Counted from the stretch's first letter, positions 1 through 11,077 are shown. The stretch is DNA of 64,000 nt from Lethocerus indicus (GCA_019843655.1 JACDQD010000102.1:629501-693500); one strand, 5' to 3'. Made by a program: numbers and translations. The notes: generated from the letters alone by a model not told the origin.

Positions 1-3000
1 AGTAACTAACTTTATAATTTGTGGCTACCCTGTATGTAGACAGACCATACGCGTGATCCAACAACGCCATCAGAATTTGTATGCGGTCTAAAGAAGAAAC
101 CATGTCACGAATACTCGCATTATTGAATATTTTATGGAAGATCGATTAATGGAATTTCTATTGACAGGGTGCGATATTATAGTTTATTTAACGATGACGA
201 ATTGGGTTTTAAAATGCCTTAAGTGTTGTTTTGAAATATTTTCTATTTTTAAAGGCTTTGAACCTGTAATTCTTCCAGTTCCTATGTATTTTTTTATTTA
301 CCGACCTTTTTTTTGTTAGCGATAATTTGGACCGATTGCTTTGTTAAATAAACTATAATAGAAAATTATTAAGGAAAGATATAACATTTTTTACTAATAA
401 CTTTATAGAGCTTATGTATATATTATATATTTATATAAAAAAGAGACTATTATAGTAAGTATATATATATATAGTACATCCACGAGTCGCTATGTAATTT
501 TATATTTGTAAGCATTTGCTATTGTTTTATATTATAAATTTATAAGTGCTTACAAATAAAATCCTACACCTAGCAACTAATGATATTAAAACATCCACAG
601 GCCTACATTGACGGTAATACCGATAATGGCCTCTGGATTGAATAAACGAGTTGAAAAATGAACATATTTTGTTGTAAACATAAGTTGGTGCTATTTTTTA
701 AACTTCCGTAATGAAAAAATACAGACGAGCTCAAAAATTCTATAAAATTGAGTCAAACAAAATTGTCACTTAGAATCAGACGTTCCTGAGTTAATTTGTC
801 CATTCATGGCTTATGACTGACACCAGAACTAAAACAAAAAAATATGTAAGAAGGTGGAGATCCTAATTGTTGTTTTGTAATTAAACCTATATATATATAA
901 TATATAAACATATATGTACATGTAATTTATTGGTGTAGGGAGGAAAAAATGATTCCAATTATTAGACGTTACTTATCCCCAAATTGTTGACGATGATGAT
1001 ATTAGTTTTGCGCTACCGAAGCCTCCTGCCTGTACCGTAATATTAAATATGCGCTAATATGTGTTCATGGTATAACCAATGTGTATATTATTGTTTTATT
1101 GGGCCCGAGAGCGGCCTACAATTATATTTAGAAATTGTCCTAAATTTAATTTTGTATATGTATTTAATGAATATAGACTGTTTTAATTGCCGATATAAAT
1201 GTTAATATTATTTTAATGGAACAAAAATAAGTATGGTATTAAATAGTATTTGTTTAAATGTTCGCATGTAGTTTGTACTATGCAGTTAAAAATAGTTGCA
1301 ATAAGGTATATGTTGGACTCGGAATTTCTGTGAAAAAGCTTCTACTTCTGACATTTCTATTTGTCTATATATACATATATATATCTAAATATGTTTCAGT
1401 AAGTGTTGATGTGTATTATTGTGGGAAACTGATTGGGAGAATATTTTTAAAGTTGTTTAGTGTCAGGTGGTGGATTGATTGTATTATTATATAGAAATGT
1501 TAGAAATAGTAAGCAGTTAGTAATGGCTACTTCTTTAATCTGACCCTTGCTGACAGTTCTCTCCATGGATTTGTGTACTCATTTATTGTGAATATCAACT
1601 ATCTCATCCCACGTTTGGCATAAATAGTAAGAGGCAACGGAATTTCTTTACAAGTAACAACTTGAATATACGTTTAAATGTTTCATTTCTGTTTTTTCTC
1701 AATTGTATCAGATTAAAGGTAAGAATTAACAAAAACCATTTCATGGCACATTTTCTGTGACAGTATACCCATCTTGTTAGCACAATGCCAACACATTTAA
1801 ATAAAGCTACTAGAAATTTAAATGTACTATAATAGTAAAGGATATTCTCCTTGAGTGTATATGTGTAAAGACATGAACTCTTTGAATAGAGAAAGTGAAC
1901 AATGTCAGTATTTTTATAAAATTTGGTAACACATACGTCCAGAAATAAAAGTGAAGTGAATCGACTCATGTTTCATGTTAGCTTTTGCTTGATTTGGAGG
2001 GAAAAAAATTTTTGTTATAAAAAATTTTATTGTGACACGAATTCCTAAATATGCCAAAAAATTTGGAGGAAAAGACTCTTCATTTTTGTATTATATGAAA
2101 ATCCATGCCAAAATAAGTTCATTAGTTGTAGAAATTTAGCCTGCCAAAAAAGATGAAATAATAAAAATAAAGAATGTTCCCTCATTCTATTGTCTCTGTA
2201 TCAGAAAAGGAAACAAAAAGTTCACCTTAAATTTTCTAAAATGTATAGTATAATTTTTATAAATATTTATCGTTTTATACATAGAAAATAGTTTAAGTTG
2301 TATAACGGGAACCATAAAATCAATGTGATGAAACGATAATTTTGGCAGGCCTCTTTAACTGTTCAGTACTTTATTAATGACACTTCCTACAATTCCAAAG
2401 GTATAATTTTGTAAAAATCCGTGGTACTCGCATCGCGGGAATCACATAGTCTTAACAAGGTAATATAGCTGTAAATTTCATAGTTGTCTCTGTCTCTAAA
2501 GTATGACGTGTCATTAATTCAAATGTATACCTTTTGTTTATCAACTTACTCTTATAATTGTATATAAATGTCAATGATGAATGTAAAGAAACACTGCTTT
2601 AACGTTAGGAAATAGAAGTTACCTATACTTATTTGGCTTTCAATTTACAATGCGCATTTCTACATAATTTTTATTTTTTCTATATTTCAATCTTGATTTG
2701 TGATTTTCAATTTTTAATGTTACCTATGTACAGTATATATTTTATAACATTTTTGAGTGATTGTATGATAGAATTTAAATGTTTGACGAATGTAACAATT
2801 ATTTGTTTACTGTACGAATTTAAAGATTATAAAATTGTCAAAAAGCCATTTAATTTTGTTACGATCCTTTTACCTTATTCATATTTAAATATTAGGCCTT
2901 ACCCAAACTGAACTGTTCAAGCGATATAATCCTCTGAGCAGTATTGCAATTCATTATCTATCCACATGCAAACAGGATACATATTTAAAAATTAAATTTA

Positions 3001-3020
3001 TCATCTATTCACAGCTTGAT
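1..3020. other. AT-rich flank without a recognisable gene
   Basis: No exon is supported here. The open frames on both strands are short and have the Phe/Ile/Tyr/Lys-rich look of random AT-rich DNA. AATAAA motifs occur on the plus strand at 347-352 and 641-646. The stretch could therefore be the 3' UTR or downstream flank of a plus-strand gene lying to the left, but no coding part is visible to prove it. A fold-back at 485-578 is listed separately. The rest holds short TA-rich runs (around 410-475 and 890-920) and nothing else I can name. Confidence 0.5.
485..578. repeat. Imperfect fold-back (hairpin) element, about 95 bp
   Basis: The left arm (485-517) and the reverse complement of the right arm (543-578) share GTYGCTA, a TGTA block, ATTTTAT and TTGTAAGCAYTT in the same order, with small gaps. 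The loop is about 25 nt of AT-rich sequence. The size suits either a tiny MITE-like fold-back or a miRNA-type precursor hairpin. The arms were found by eye and the folding energy was not computed. Confidence 0.5.
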
Positions 3021-3029
3021 TAATTTTTC

Positions 3030-4990
3030 TTAAATTACTAAATTTTAAAATATGAATTAACGTATTTTTGTTTATTTTTTTCATTGTCCTAGGAGGAAAG
3101 GGCAATCACTGTAAAAACAATATTGAACAAGTAATCTGTTTAATACAAAACAAAGTATAAAAGAACAATCAGTATTATCCAAAAACATTCCTTGTCATTA
3201 TTTAAAAATTACAAATTATAAGTACAGCTCTGTCGCATTGTCTATGAAAATAAGTTTTAAAATTACAAATATGAATTAATAAATGTTTGTTTAATTCTTC
3301 ATGGTCCAAGGAGGAGAAAATTAATCACTGTAAGAACAGTATGTCAACAAGCATTCTATTCCATGCAAACATTTAATTTTAAAAGAATAAAAGAACCAAT
3401 CAAAAATACCCAGATATATTCCTTGTCATTGTTTAAAAATTACAAAATATAACTACAATGGCAATGGAAATATAATGAAACATTCATTAAATCACATTTG
3501 TAATTTTAAAACTTATTTTGATAGACAATGCGACAGAGCTGTACTTATAATTTGTAATATTTAATAAATGACAAGGAAGATATCTGGGTATTTTGATTGG
3601 TTTTTTATTCTTTTAAACTGTAATTGTTTTGCATGGAATAGAATGCTTGTTGACGTACTGTTCTGTGATTATTCATTCCTCCTTGGACAATGGAAATATA
3701 AACAAACATTCATTAAATCACATTTGTGATTTTAAAACTTATTTTGATAGACAATGCGACAGAGCTGTACTTATAATTTGTAATTTTTAAATAATGACAA
3801 GGAATATATCTGGGTATTTTGAATTGGTTTTTTATTCTTTTAATCATTAATTGTTTTATATTATTTATATAATATTGTATTTATTAATTTCTTTATAAAC
3901 AGAGATTATTCTTTCCTCATTGGACAATGGAAATATAAACAAAAATTTATTAAAGCAATATCAGGAACCTTTCTCGAGTACTGCGATCTAGCGGCATATC
4001 GTGGAACTATCTAAAACTGGCTTCACTGGAACAACTCCAGGCAATTTTCTAATACTTTTTTCTACTTTATTCTTATACTTTTTTACAGTCATTAATCTTT
4101 CCTCCTTCGACCATGAAGAAATAAACCATAAAATTAGAAATCACATTTGTAATTTTAAAACTTATTTTGATAGACAATGCGACAGAGCTGTACTTATAAT
4201 TTGTAATTTTTAAATAATGACAAGGAATATATCTGGGTATTTTGAATTGGTTTCTTATTCTTTTAAACTTTAATTTTTCTGCATGGAATAGAATGCTTGT
4301 TGGTATACTTTAAATACAGAGATTATTCTTTCCTCCTTGGACAATGAAAAAATAAACAAACATTAAATCATTTTGTATTTTGTATATCAATTTGTAATTT
4401 TAAAATTTATTTTGATAGTCAATGCAACAGAGCTATAGTTATATTTTGTACTATTTAATGAATGACACGGAATGTTTTTGGATAATATTGATTGTTCTTT
4501 TATTCTTTTAAAATTAAATTTTTGCATGGAATAGAATGCTTGTTGACATACTGTTCTTACAGTGATTATTTTCTCCTCCTTGGACCATGAAGAAATAAAC
4601 AAACATTTATTAATTCATATTTGTAATTTTAAAATTTATTTTGATGAATTAAACAGAGCTGTACTTATAATTTGCAATATTTAAACAATGACAAGGAATG
4701 TTTTTGGATATAAATAAGGATTATATCTGAATAGTTTTGATTGTTCTTTTATTCTTTTATACTTCAATTTTTTCCATTGAATAGAATGCTTGTTCATACA
4801 GCTTGTTTCCTCCCTGGACAATGGAAATATAAACAAACATTCATTAAATCATATTTTTAATTTCAAAATTTAGTTTGCTAACCAATGCAACAGACAATGC
4901 AGCAAACATCCTTGGGCAATGTACAGCTCTGTTCCTGTCATTATAATTTGTAATATTTAACACTAACTAATATGTCATTAGTTTTTTATT
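3030..4990. repeat. Head-to-head array of ~235-bp repeat units
   Basis: Diverged units recur in this stretch. Each contains a CCTCCTTGGACAATG-like boundary, ATTTGTAATTTTAAAA, a GACAATGCGACAGAGC core, GACAAGGAATATATC and GCATGGAATAGAATGC. Plus-oriented units start near 3461, 3687, 3924, 4107, 4341, 4583 and 4817, giving spacings of about 226-242 bp. The unit starting at 3924 is cut off near 3956 by about 130 bp of unrelated sequence. To the left of 3460 the units run in the opposite direction (about 3300-3460, 3085-3300, and a fragment at 3030-3085), so the array is a large imperfect inverted repeat centred near 3460. Short open frames inside it are products of the repeat, not genes. Confidence 0.85.
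3957..4086. other. Non-repeat insert inside the repeat array
   Basis: About 130 bp of sequence less AT-rich than the array interrupts the unit that begins at 3924. On the minus strand, 3979-3996 reads TGCCGCTAGATCGCAGTA. This is close to the CCGCTAGATGGCAGT form of the insect CTCF motif, with one mismatch in the core. No terminal repeats or target-site duplication were recognised, so its origin (insertion or surviving spacer) is open. Confidence 0.4.
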
Positions 4991-5373
4991 CTTTTTTGTT
5001 TCATCATGTTTTAAGGTGTGTCTTATTTCATGTTTTTTATTGTAACTGACTTATGTTCGTGATTTTTATATATTTTTATGATCTTAACCATTACAAAAAT
5101 TCTATTCCTTCGACCACAAAAACATTTTTATATACAATTCCTGTCAACTAAATGCATATGAAACATAAAATTTTAAGCCATGATCTGTACCCCAAAATTG
5201 TTTCTTCACTAATATTTAAGAAAACTCAATTACAGACTAGTTAAAAATCTTTTGTAGATATATGTTCCATTCAACTCTCAATCAGCCTCTGAGTGATATA
5301 AGTGAGATAAAAAACAGTCTGATCAGTGCAACTTTTTAATTAAAAAAGAATCAGGAACATTCTGAAACCAGTG
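4990..5373. other. AT-rich spacer downstream of the 5374-6424 coding region
   Basis: No gene is visible. On the minus strand this is the 3' flank of the unrecognised coding region. An ATTAAA (a variant polyadenylation signal) lies on the minus strand at about 5336-5341, only about 35 bp past the stop codon, and is the only candidate seen. Confidence 0.35.
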
Positions 5374-6424
5374 TTATTGATCCGTAGCATGAAGCAATTT
5401 TTTGCTCGATCTGAACAAAGCCAGCAATCTTTCTTTCGTTCTTTCTTTCAACTTTTGTACCCTCATCTGACTCCATTCCTCTACCGGATCACCTGCGGCT
5501 CTTGTTTCTATCAGCCCAGAACTGAATCTATTTACAAAAGCTTCCATCTTCCCTTTTGGTTCGACTGACTGGTTGCCGGTAGGTTTTCCGGTTGTAGTGG
5601 AAATTTCGCTTTCGTCTGGAAACATGTAGACCGTTTTGCCCGGTATCTGTTCCGGCACCCTTTCGGTTTCTGACTGTTGGGTGGGGACAGAGGTCGAGTG
5701 GGACTCGACCGGGATGGTTTTGTCAGCTCTGAGACAACTGAAAAACGGGCTGACGTCGCCTATGTAATTGAGAGGTCTGCCCAGAGCTGAGGAGAGCCTC
5801 CGGATAAGGCCGGGAGCGTGTCTGACGGTGTCGATTGGCGCGGCCAGAAGCCGCATTTGACTCTGCCCGAAGAAGAGATTCTCCGCCGTCTCTTCAGTGA
5901 CGTTCAGCGCTCGACATGTTGGCCACGCAATCGTCAACGATATTGACCCTGCTGGCACAACTTGATTCCGCCGCATGACTCAGCCCGACACCCGGAATGG
6001 ACTTCTCTCCTATCGGAACCAAGACCAGGAGGTAGGCCCGGTTGTAGGCAGCTATCTGTTCTTCCATGCTCGGCCGTACAATTTTAACTTCCTTTTGATA
6101 ATGCTGACGTGCTGCCGGCTTAGCCTTCCAGGGCTGATGACTATTAAATCTGTAAATGCCATTTTTTGGTTCCGTAGAAACCGACTCGGATCCTGAATGA
6201 GCAGTACTCAATTTTGATCCTCTGTCGATATTCCTGTACCTTGACGTATTCCTCAATCCTGATAAGCCTCGATTGTACTTAACAATGTTATTTTGGCACA
6301 AAATATTCCTTGGGTAGCCAATTTGAAACACATTTCTTTTATGGTTTTGAACTCGGGAAGATTCCTCTATTGCAATTATGCCCTGAAACCTGAAATTTAA
6401 AAGTGCTATTTGTCTCTCCCACAT
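5374..6424 (-). CDS. Unrecognised coding region in two overlapping frames (short intron or frameshift)
   Basis: This block is far richer in G and C than its flanks and holds two long same-strand frames. The upstream frame runs 6424-5894 (176 codons if begun at the ATG at 6424; an inner ATG is at 6067). The downstream frame runs 5976-5374 (200 codons) and ends TDQ-stop. They overlap by about 83 bp and differ by one base of phase. They can be joined in phase by an 85-bp intron at 5863-5947. Its acceptor is good (pyrimidine run before GGGCAG), but its donor (AGG|GTCAAT) is weak. That join gives about 321 residues. Possible upstream acceptors ending TTTCAG lie at 6390-6392 and 6383-6385, so the true start may be in another exon. 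The product is hydrophilic, with a Ser/Thr/Pro/Glu-rich middle and a basic Lys/Arg-rich tail, and no membrane segment. I recognise no family. A frameshifted pseudogene is the main alternative. Confidence 0.45.
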
Positions 6425-7673
6425 ACCTTACCCTGTGGAAGTAGAACCCACAGACTAAACAGGTAAGGATATATTTCATTATATAACGTGTAGTTAAAAC
6501 CAATACGTACAATAAATTCATTGAATAAAGGACACAATGGACAAGCATCTTTGAAGCATTTCATGCTCTTAAAAAATATTTTCTCAGTACATAATATCTT
6601 CAGTAAATATAAACTATAAGAATTTTAATCTTCAATGACTTAATATCAACACTAGTAATATAAAAAGTGTTCTACATGTGTTAATAACACTTATTTACAC
6701 ATGATTTAACATCCAAACAAAACTATGTCACATGTTTAATATCTTATAGAACCCTCAAATGCAAAAAAATGACACAACTTTCAATTATATACATTTGGGA
6801 AATTCTTCCACATAAAGCTATTAGCATGTCACAACTGTAATCAGTCAGATAAAACCAATTGTTGTAAGAACATAAATCACCTAATGTCATATAAACAAAA
6901 ATATTAAGTCTAAACCACAATTGTATGTAAGTTATCTGTTACAAATAATAGCATGATGGGGACAATGGTGAAATCTTATTTATTTATAATCATTATTAAG
7001 TGAATCTTGTTTTTCTTTTACTATTTCTTGGATGAAGAATTGTTTATTAAATCTGATAATCTTGAATGTTGATCAACAGCTTAACAAAATTCAATCTTAA
7101 AATGTATACCAACTTGCCTTAATTAAATTTGCTTGATACAATGTAATACATTTTCTGACAAAATAAGTTCTTGTGTGGATATTCTTGTTTAAAATTCACT
7201 ATTTAATCCTAATTTTGGGTATTTCAAATTCTATTCCACAAAATATTTATTCCCATTCTGAATTCAGATATATACATACTGTTGAGCACATAGTTTGTCG
7301 GATTAAATTGTTTAAATGTACTATTATTATTTACTATATCAGGTAATTAATCTATTACTGTTTAATGGTAGAAATTGAATTTTAATAATTACAAAAAATG
7401 TGAACTTTCAGTTTGAAATTTGTTTATATTTGCGTAATATATCTATAATTATTACCTTTATTACACACTTAAGGATCTAACTACCTTTCTCCTGAGTTTA
7501 TGTGATTTGTATATAAATATCATTAATGACATTTAAACAGATCATTAACAATCAAATAGCACAAGTTTTACAATTGTTCAAATTAGAAATAAAATGAAAT
7601 CACACTTTTATATTATATAGTACAAAATAACAAAATGTTGACTACAAATCTTAATACGAAATTATAAAACATT
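6425..7673. other. AT-rich intergenic spacer; likely mRpL12 3' UTR at its right end
   Basis: No exon is seen. The right part is the 3' flank of mRpL12. On the minus strand an AATAAA lies at 7457-7462, about 210 bp past the stop, and is the best polyadenylation candidate. The 64-bp dispersed repeat at 7467-7530 overlaps this presumed 3' UTR. The rest is AT-rich with no structure I can name. Confidence 0.45.
7467..7530 (+). repeat. Copy 1 of a 64-bp dispersed element
   Basis: It matches 32612-32675 in the same orientation at 56 of 64 positions, without gaps, including the 18 identical bases cttaaggatctaactacc. Six of the eight differences are transitions, as expected for two ageing copies of one sequence. 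Weaker similarity extends to the left over TTATT and TTTATTA motifs. No terminal inverted repeats were recognised. Confidence 0.7.
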
Positions 7674-9811
7674 CTATTCTATAACAATTTCAGCACCAAC
7701 TTTAGACAAGGCCTCTTTCAACTTTTCTGCTTCATCCTTGGCAATGTCTGCTTTGACTACATTAGGACAACTTTCAACAAATTTCTTGGCCTGAAATAAT
7801 TAATAATATCATTATTTCTTTCATTATATTTAAGTCATAAATAAATAAAACTATAGCCGTGACTTAATTTCAGTTCAAAATATTAATAATAAGTTCATAT
7901 CACTGTTTCGGTTAACAAACAGACTCATCACTCATAAAAAATAATGGAGATTTAACTCATAAAAAAAATTAAAAGTAACACGTGCAAATACAACACTTAC
8001 TTGCACTAGATTCATGCCTTCCAAAAGTGCTTTACATTCCTTAATTAATGCAACTTTCTGTTTCTCATCAAACTTCATTAATTTTACAGTGAAACTTGTT
8101 TGGACCTGTTTTGCTACTACTTCTTCCTCTTCCTGAAAATGTGAAACAATTCGTTTGAATATGATGATTTTAAGTTAACTATAAACCACTGATGAAAATA
8201 GGAAATGTATAAATAGCTATTAGCAAAAGCTATTGTAGCACCATTCCAATAATAATTGTTTCTGGGACTAACCAATTGAAATGAAATAGTCATGATGAGA
8301 ATTTCATTTTTCAGTTTAAATAGATACACTTATCATAATAGTCAGTTCCTGTTATAAACAACAGATAATGAAATTTCATTAAGAACAATTAGGATGACAC
8401 AGATACATATACATTATTTGATGAAATGAAGGGTAAATATAAAACTTTCTGTCGTGATGGCAAAACAATTATCAAATATTCAATATGAATATATGTTGTA
8501 AACTTATTCCAGTGTAATAGTTCTCATTACAAACATGTTAACAAATATCTCAATAAGATAACACTGAATAGCTCTTTTATGAACCTGGACCACTCACTAG
8601 ACTTCACACCGCTTTCACTCATGGGTAAACCAGGTAGTATTAGTTTAATAAATTGTGAAAATCGAAGGGATATTTCATAATAATGAAACTAGTGAGAACA
8701 TTTTTTATATAATGCTTTATATTTGATATTTTCATGCTTTTATAATCACACCCTTTAAAATGTTTTAATTGAAAAATATATACTTCATAAATATACGTTT
8801 CTTTTCTTTACATTAGGTTTATAATTGAATGATCCCTTTTTTACTGTTATATGCTGAGGAATTTCTTCAGTTTATAATTGGGAAAATAAAATCAAGGTAT
8901 AGAACAAATAAAACTATACTTGCCTCTGCTTTAACCGCTGGTGCAAATCCACCAACAGGCATCATAGGTGCATCAGGGAGATTTAACCTCTGTTTGAGAG
9001 CTGTGCTTAATTCAGAGACTTCCATCAGAGTCAGACGGGAAATCTCTGTCACTAGTTTGTCTATTTTGTCCGAAAATACGGCCTCCTGGCCATCGGGAGT
9101 TGGAATTGACAATGGCTCAGCCTTTAAAACAGAGGAACTGAAAACAAGGTACAAAACACAGTTAATAATATGCCCAACGAGAATACAACATTCCTTCTCC
9201 CTAAACTATAAAAAAGTACTAATGAAAGTCTCGTTGAAAACAATGTTTTAAGTTAGTGGTTAGACTAGTTAATAAAATGACAATAACATCTACTACAAGT
9301 CCTTAAACTAATTTATACATATACATATTAACAAATTCATTTAACTTTCAGGTTAAAACCCCCAAGCTGTTGTTTCAATAGTGTATTGTTAGCAATATAA
9401 AAACGTCAATGCTATTATGAGATCATGCAACTTATTGCAATCTACAGGGCATTTACAATTTTACTTTCAGTATGTAACATTTGGGTTATCCCTGTAGTGT
9501 TTATAAATATGTAGATATCATTTCTTTTATTTGCTGTTGTTACATAATAATTTATCTAGATACCAAAAGTGAATACCAATAAATAAATTATAATTTAACC
9601 ACGGGGTTACAAACTGGAATTAGTTCCCAATTTCTTTTAATAAGTGAGGAAAGATTTATGGCAGCTTTTTATTCAAACCTTTTTATCAACAAGCAGATTC
9701 CCAGTTAAAACTGAACTTTACAAATTTAAGTAAAAGATAAAACTCTTACCTTCTAGATATTCCCCTTGAATGTTTTACAGCAAATTTTGCGAAACTTCTT
9801 AGACAAAACAT
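7674..9811 (-). CDS. Mitochondrial ribosomal protein L12 (bL12m), four coding exons
   Basis: The protein is the mitochondrial form of ribosomal stalk protein L7/L12, which recruits translation GTPases to the large subunit in the matrix. Coding exons are 9750-9811, 8924-9137, 8001-8132 and 7674-7790, giving 174 residues; all junctions keep phase. The start at 9811 opens a basic, acid-free presequence (MFCLRSFAKFAVKHSRGISR) suited to mitochondrial import. Residues about 44-74 form the helical dimerisation region (DKIDKLVTEISRLTLMEV). An Ala/Pro/Gly hinge and an acidic EEEEVV run follow. Residues 105-174 are the L7/L12 C-terminal domain, with FDEKQKVALIKE, GMNLVQAKKFVES and KDEAEKLKEALSKVGAEIVI. 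The intron after exon 2 starts with GC, not GT (GAG|GCAAGT); the other donors are GTAAGT or GTAAGA. A strong acceptor (TTTTTTCTCAG before 9925) suggests a further 5'-UTR exon upstream. The gene is divergent from the small secreted-protein gene at 10239. Confidence 0.95.
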
Positions 9812-9925
9812 TTTTAAATATAGGTCTTTTTAGTCCGAACGAATTCCCAGTACTTATGAGCGTGTTATAACCAGTGTGTAACCTCCGTTGCAGTTCGGAA
9901 TTGAATTTAAAATATACGAAGTATC

Positions 9926-10238
9926 CTGAGAAAAAATAAATGTTACACAATAATTCAGACTGTTTTACAAGAAATTGCAAATGCGGTTTATATGAGATTT
10001 ATTTAAAAAATGTACGTATATTCAATAAATTTCATATAATTTAGGTGGCAGTTGAAATAGTCTAGTAACAATCAAATATACTAATACAAATAGTATACAA
10101 ATTCAAATCTGATTAAAATTGTTACATATAACAAATTAAATTTTTTATTATTAAATCACATGGTAAACAATATAGTTCATATTTGATTTGGTACATGAAA
10201 AGATTTCTTAATTGTTTGCATGGAATACCAAAAATAAA
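9926..10238. promoter_or_regulatory. Shared upstream region between mRpL12 and the small secreted-protein gene
   Basis: The two start codons (minus 9811, plus 10239) point away from each other and are 427 bp apart. The sequence between is very AT-rich, and no clear TATA/initiator pair was identified for either gene. The acceptor at 9926-9927 on the minus strand implies that the mRpL12 transcript begins further right, so the 5' ends may lie close together or overlap. That this is a shared promoter is inferred from layout only. Confidence 0.35.
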
Positions 10239-10938
10239 ATGCGGCTATTGGAAAAGTTAATAATTTTCTTATCCTTAATAATTTCAATGTTATCTGAAGA
10301 ATTAGGAGCTGTTTATAACAATAATGAAGGTAGGTATATTTGCCTAGCTTAAATTGTATAACAATGATAATATTTTCATAAAGAATTGTCACCCATTTTC
10401 AAACGCAATCTTCTATATACAATAATACTCTCTGTACTATATAATGTATAGAACTACAATTAAAAATTATAAAAGTTTATTACAGTATAATTCATATTTT
10501 AATTATATTAAAAATTGGTATATCATTTATAGTTACTAATTAGGTAATAATGGTTTAATGTAATTTTTATATATTTATATTTAACTTTAAAATAACCAGA
10601 AAATATTAATTAAAGAACTTATAAGTGTACTTTAAATCTTACTATATTAAATCTGTTGTTTTATAGGTAACACGGCAAACAACATGGTAGCTAAATATGC
10701 TCCTGAAACTCCCAGTGTAAGTCTTCTTTGTGTAAATATATGTTTATGTATGTTGAGCATTTAACAATAAACCAAAAAAATTGTTGAAAAAGTACATAAT
10801 TAACTTATTGATACATACAACCAGGATGAAGAATCTGCTGACCCATTTGTGAAGTATGCTGGTGTATTTGGAGGACCAGAAGATTATTCAGAAATTGAAA
10901 TGTTTAAAAGAAGTAGAAGAGTCAAGCGAAGCATCTAA
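10239..10938 (+). CDS. Small secreted protein / candidate peptide precursor, three exons, 84 residues
   Basis: Coding exons are 10239-10329, 10667-10716 and 10825-10938. Donors are GAAG|GTAGGT and AGT|GTAAGT; acceptors are TTATAG and AACCAG. The junction phases fit exactly and one frame runs through to TAA. The start has A at -3 (ATAAAATGC). Residues 1 to about 23 are a signal peptide: charged MRLLEK, then the hydrophobic LIIFLSLIISML, with cleavage probably near SEELGA/VYN. The predicted mature part is about 60 residues, acidic, without cysteine. It contains KYAGVFGGPEDYSEIEMF, where the tyrosine in PEDYSEIE sits in an acidic setting like sulfated tyrosines. The C-terminus FKRSRRVKRSI carries three basic processing motifs (KR, RR, KR). 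No Gly precedes a basic site, so no amidation is expected. An AATAAA lies at 11072-11077. I do not recognise the family. A neuropeptide-like or other secreted peptide precursor is an inference; a housekeeping secreted microprotein is possible. Confidence 0.75.
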
Positions 10939-11071
10939 CTCATTAGCATTAGAAATATGAAAGAAATACAAATATTATTAGTACATTAGTTGTAAGAAAT
11001 TAACTGTACTGTTTCTTCAAAATATAATCTGCCTGCTAAATGTTTGCTTTAATTTCCTATTATTATTTATC

Positions 11072-11077
11072 AATAAA
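11072..11077 (+). other. Polyadenylation signal of the small secreted-protein gene
   Basis: A canonical AATAAA stands 134 bp past the TAA at 10936-10938, in a plausible 3' UTR. No competing gene lies between. Confidence 0.65.

Noticed and set aside
1604..1969. 121-codon minus-strand frame
   Set aside because: Residue content (Phe, Leu, Lys, Tyr, Ile) is that of translated AT-rich DNA, with no motif.
2573..2600. TGAATGTAAAGAAACACTG, similar to the miR-1 mature sequence
   Set aside because: The miR-1 seed (GGAATG) is not present and no hairpin partner lies nearby.
4001..4602. Short frames on both strands inside the array
   Set aside because: They are parts of the repeated units and recur with them, with stops in other copies.
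5863..5980. Programmed +1 frameshift of the antizyme type at 5374-6424
   Set aside because: The antizyme shift site (TCC TGA) and domain are absent. A short intron or a mutation explains the phase change more simply.
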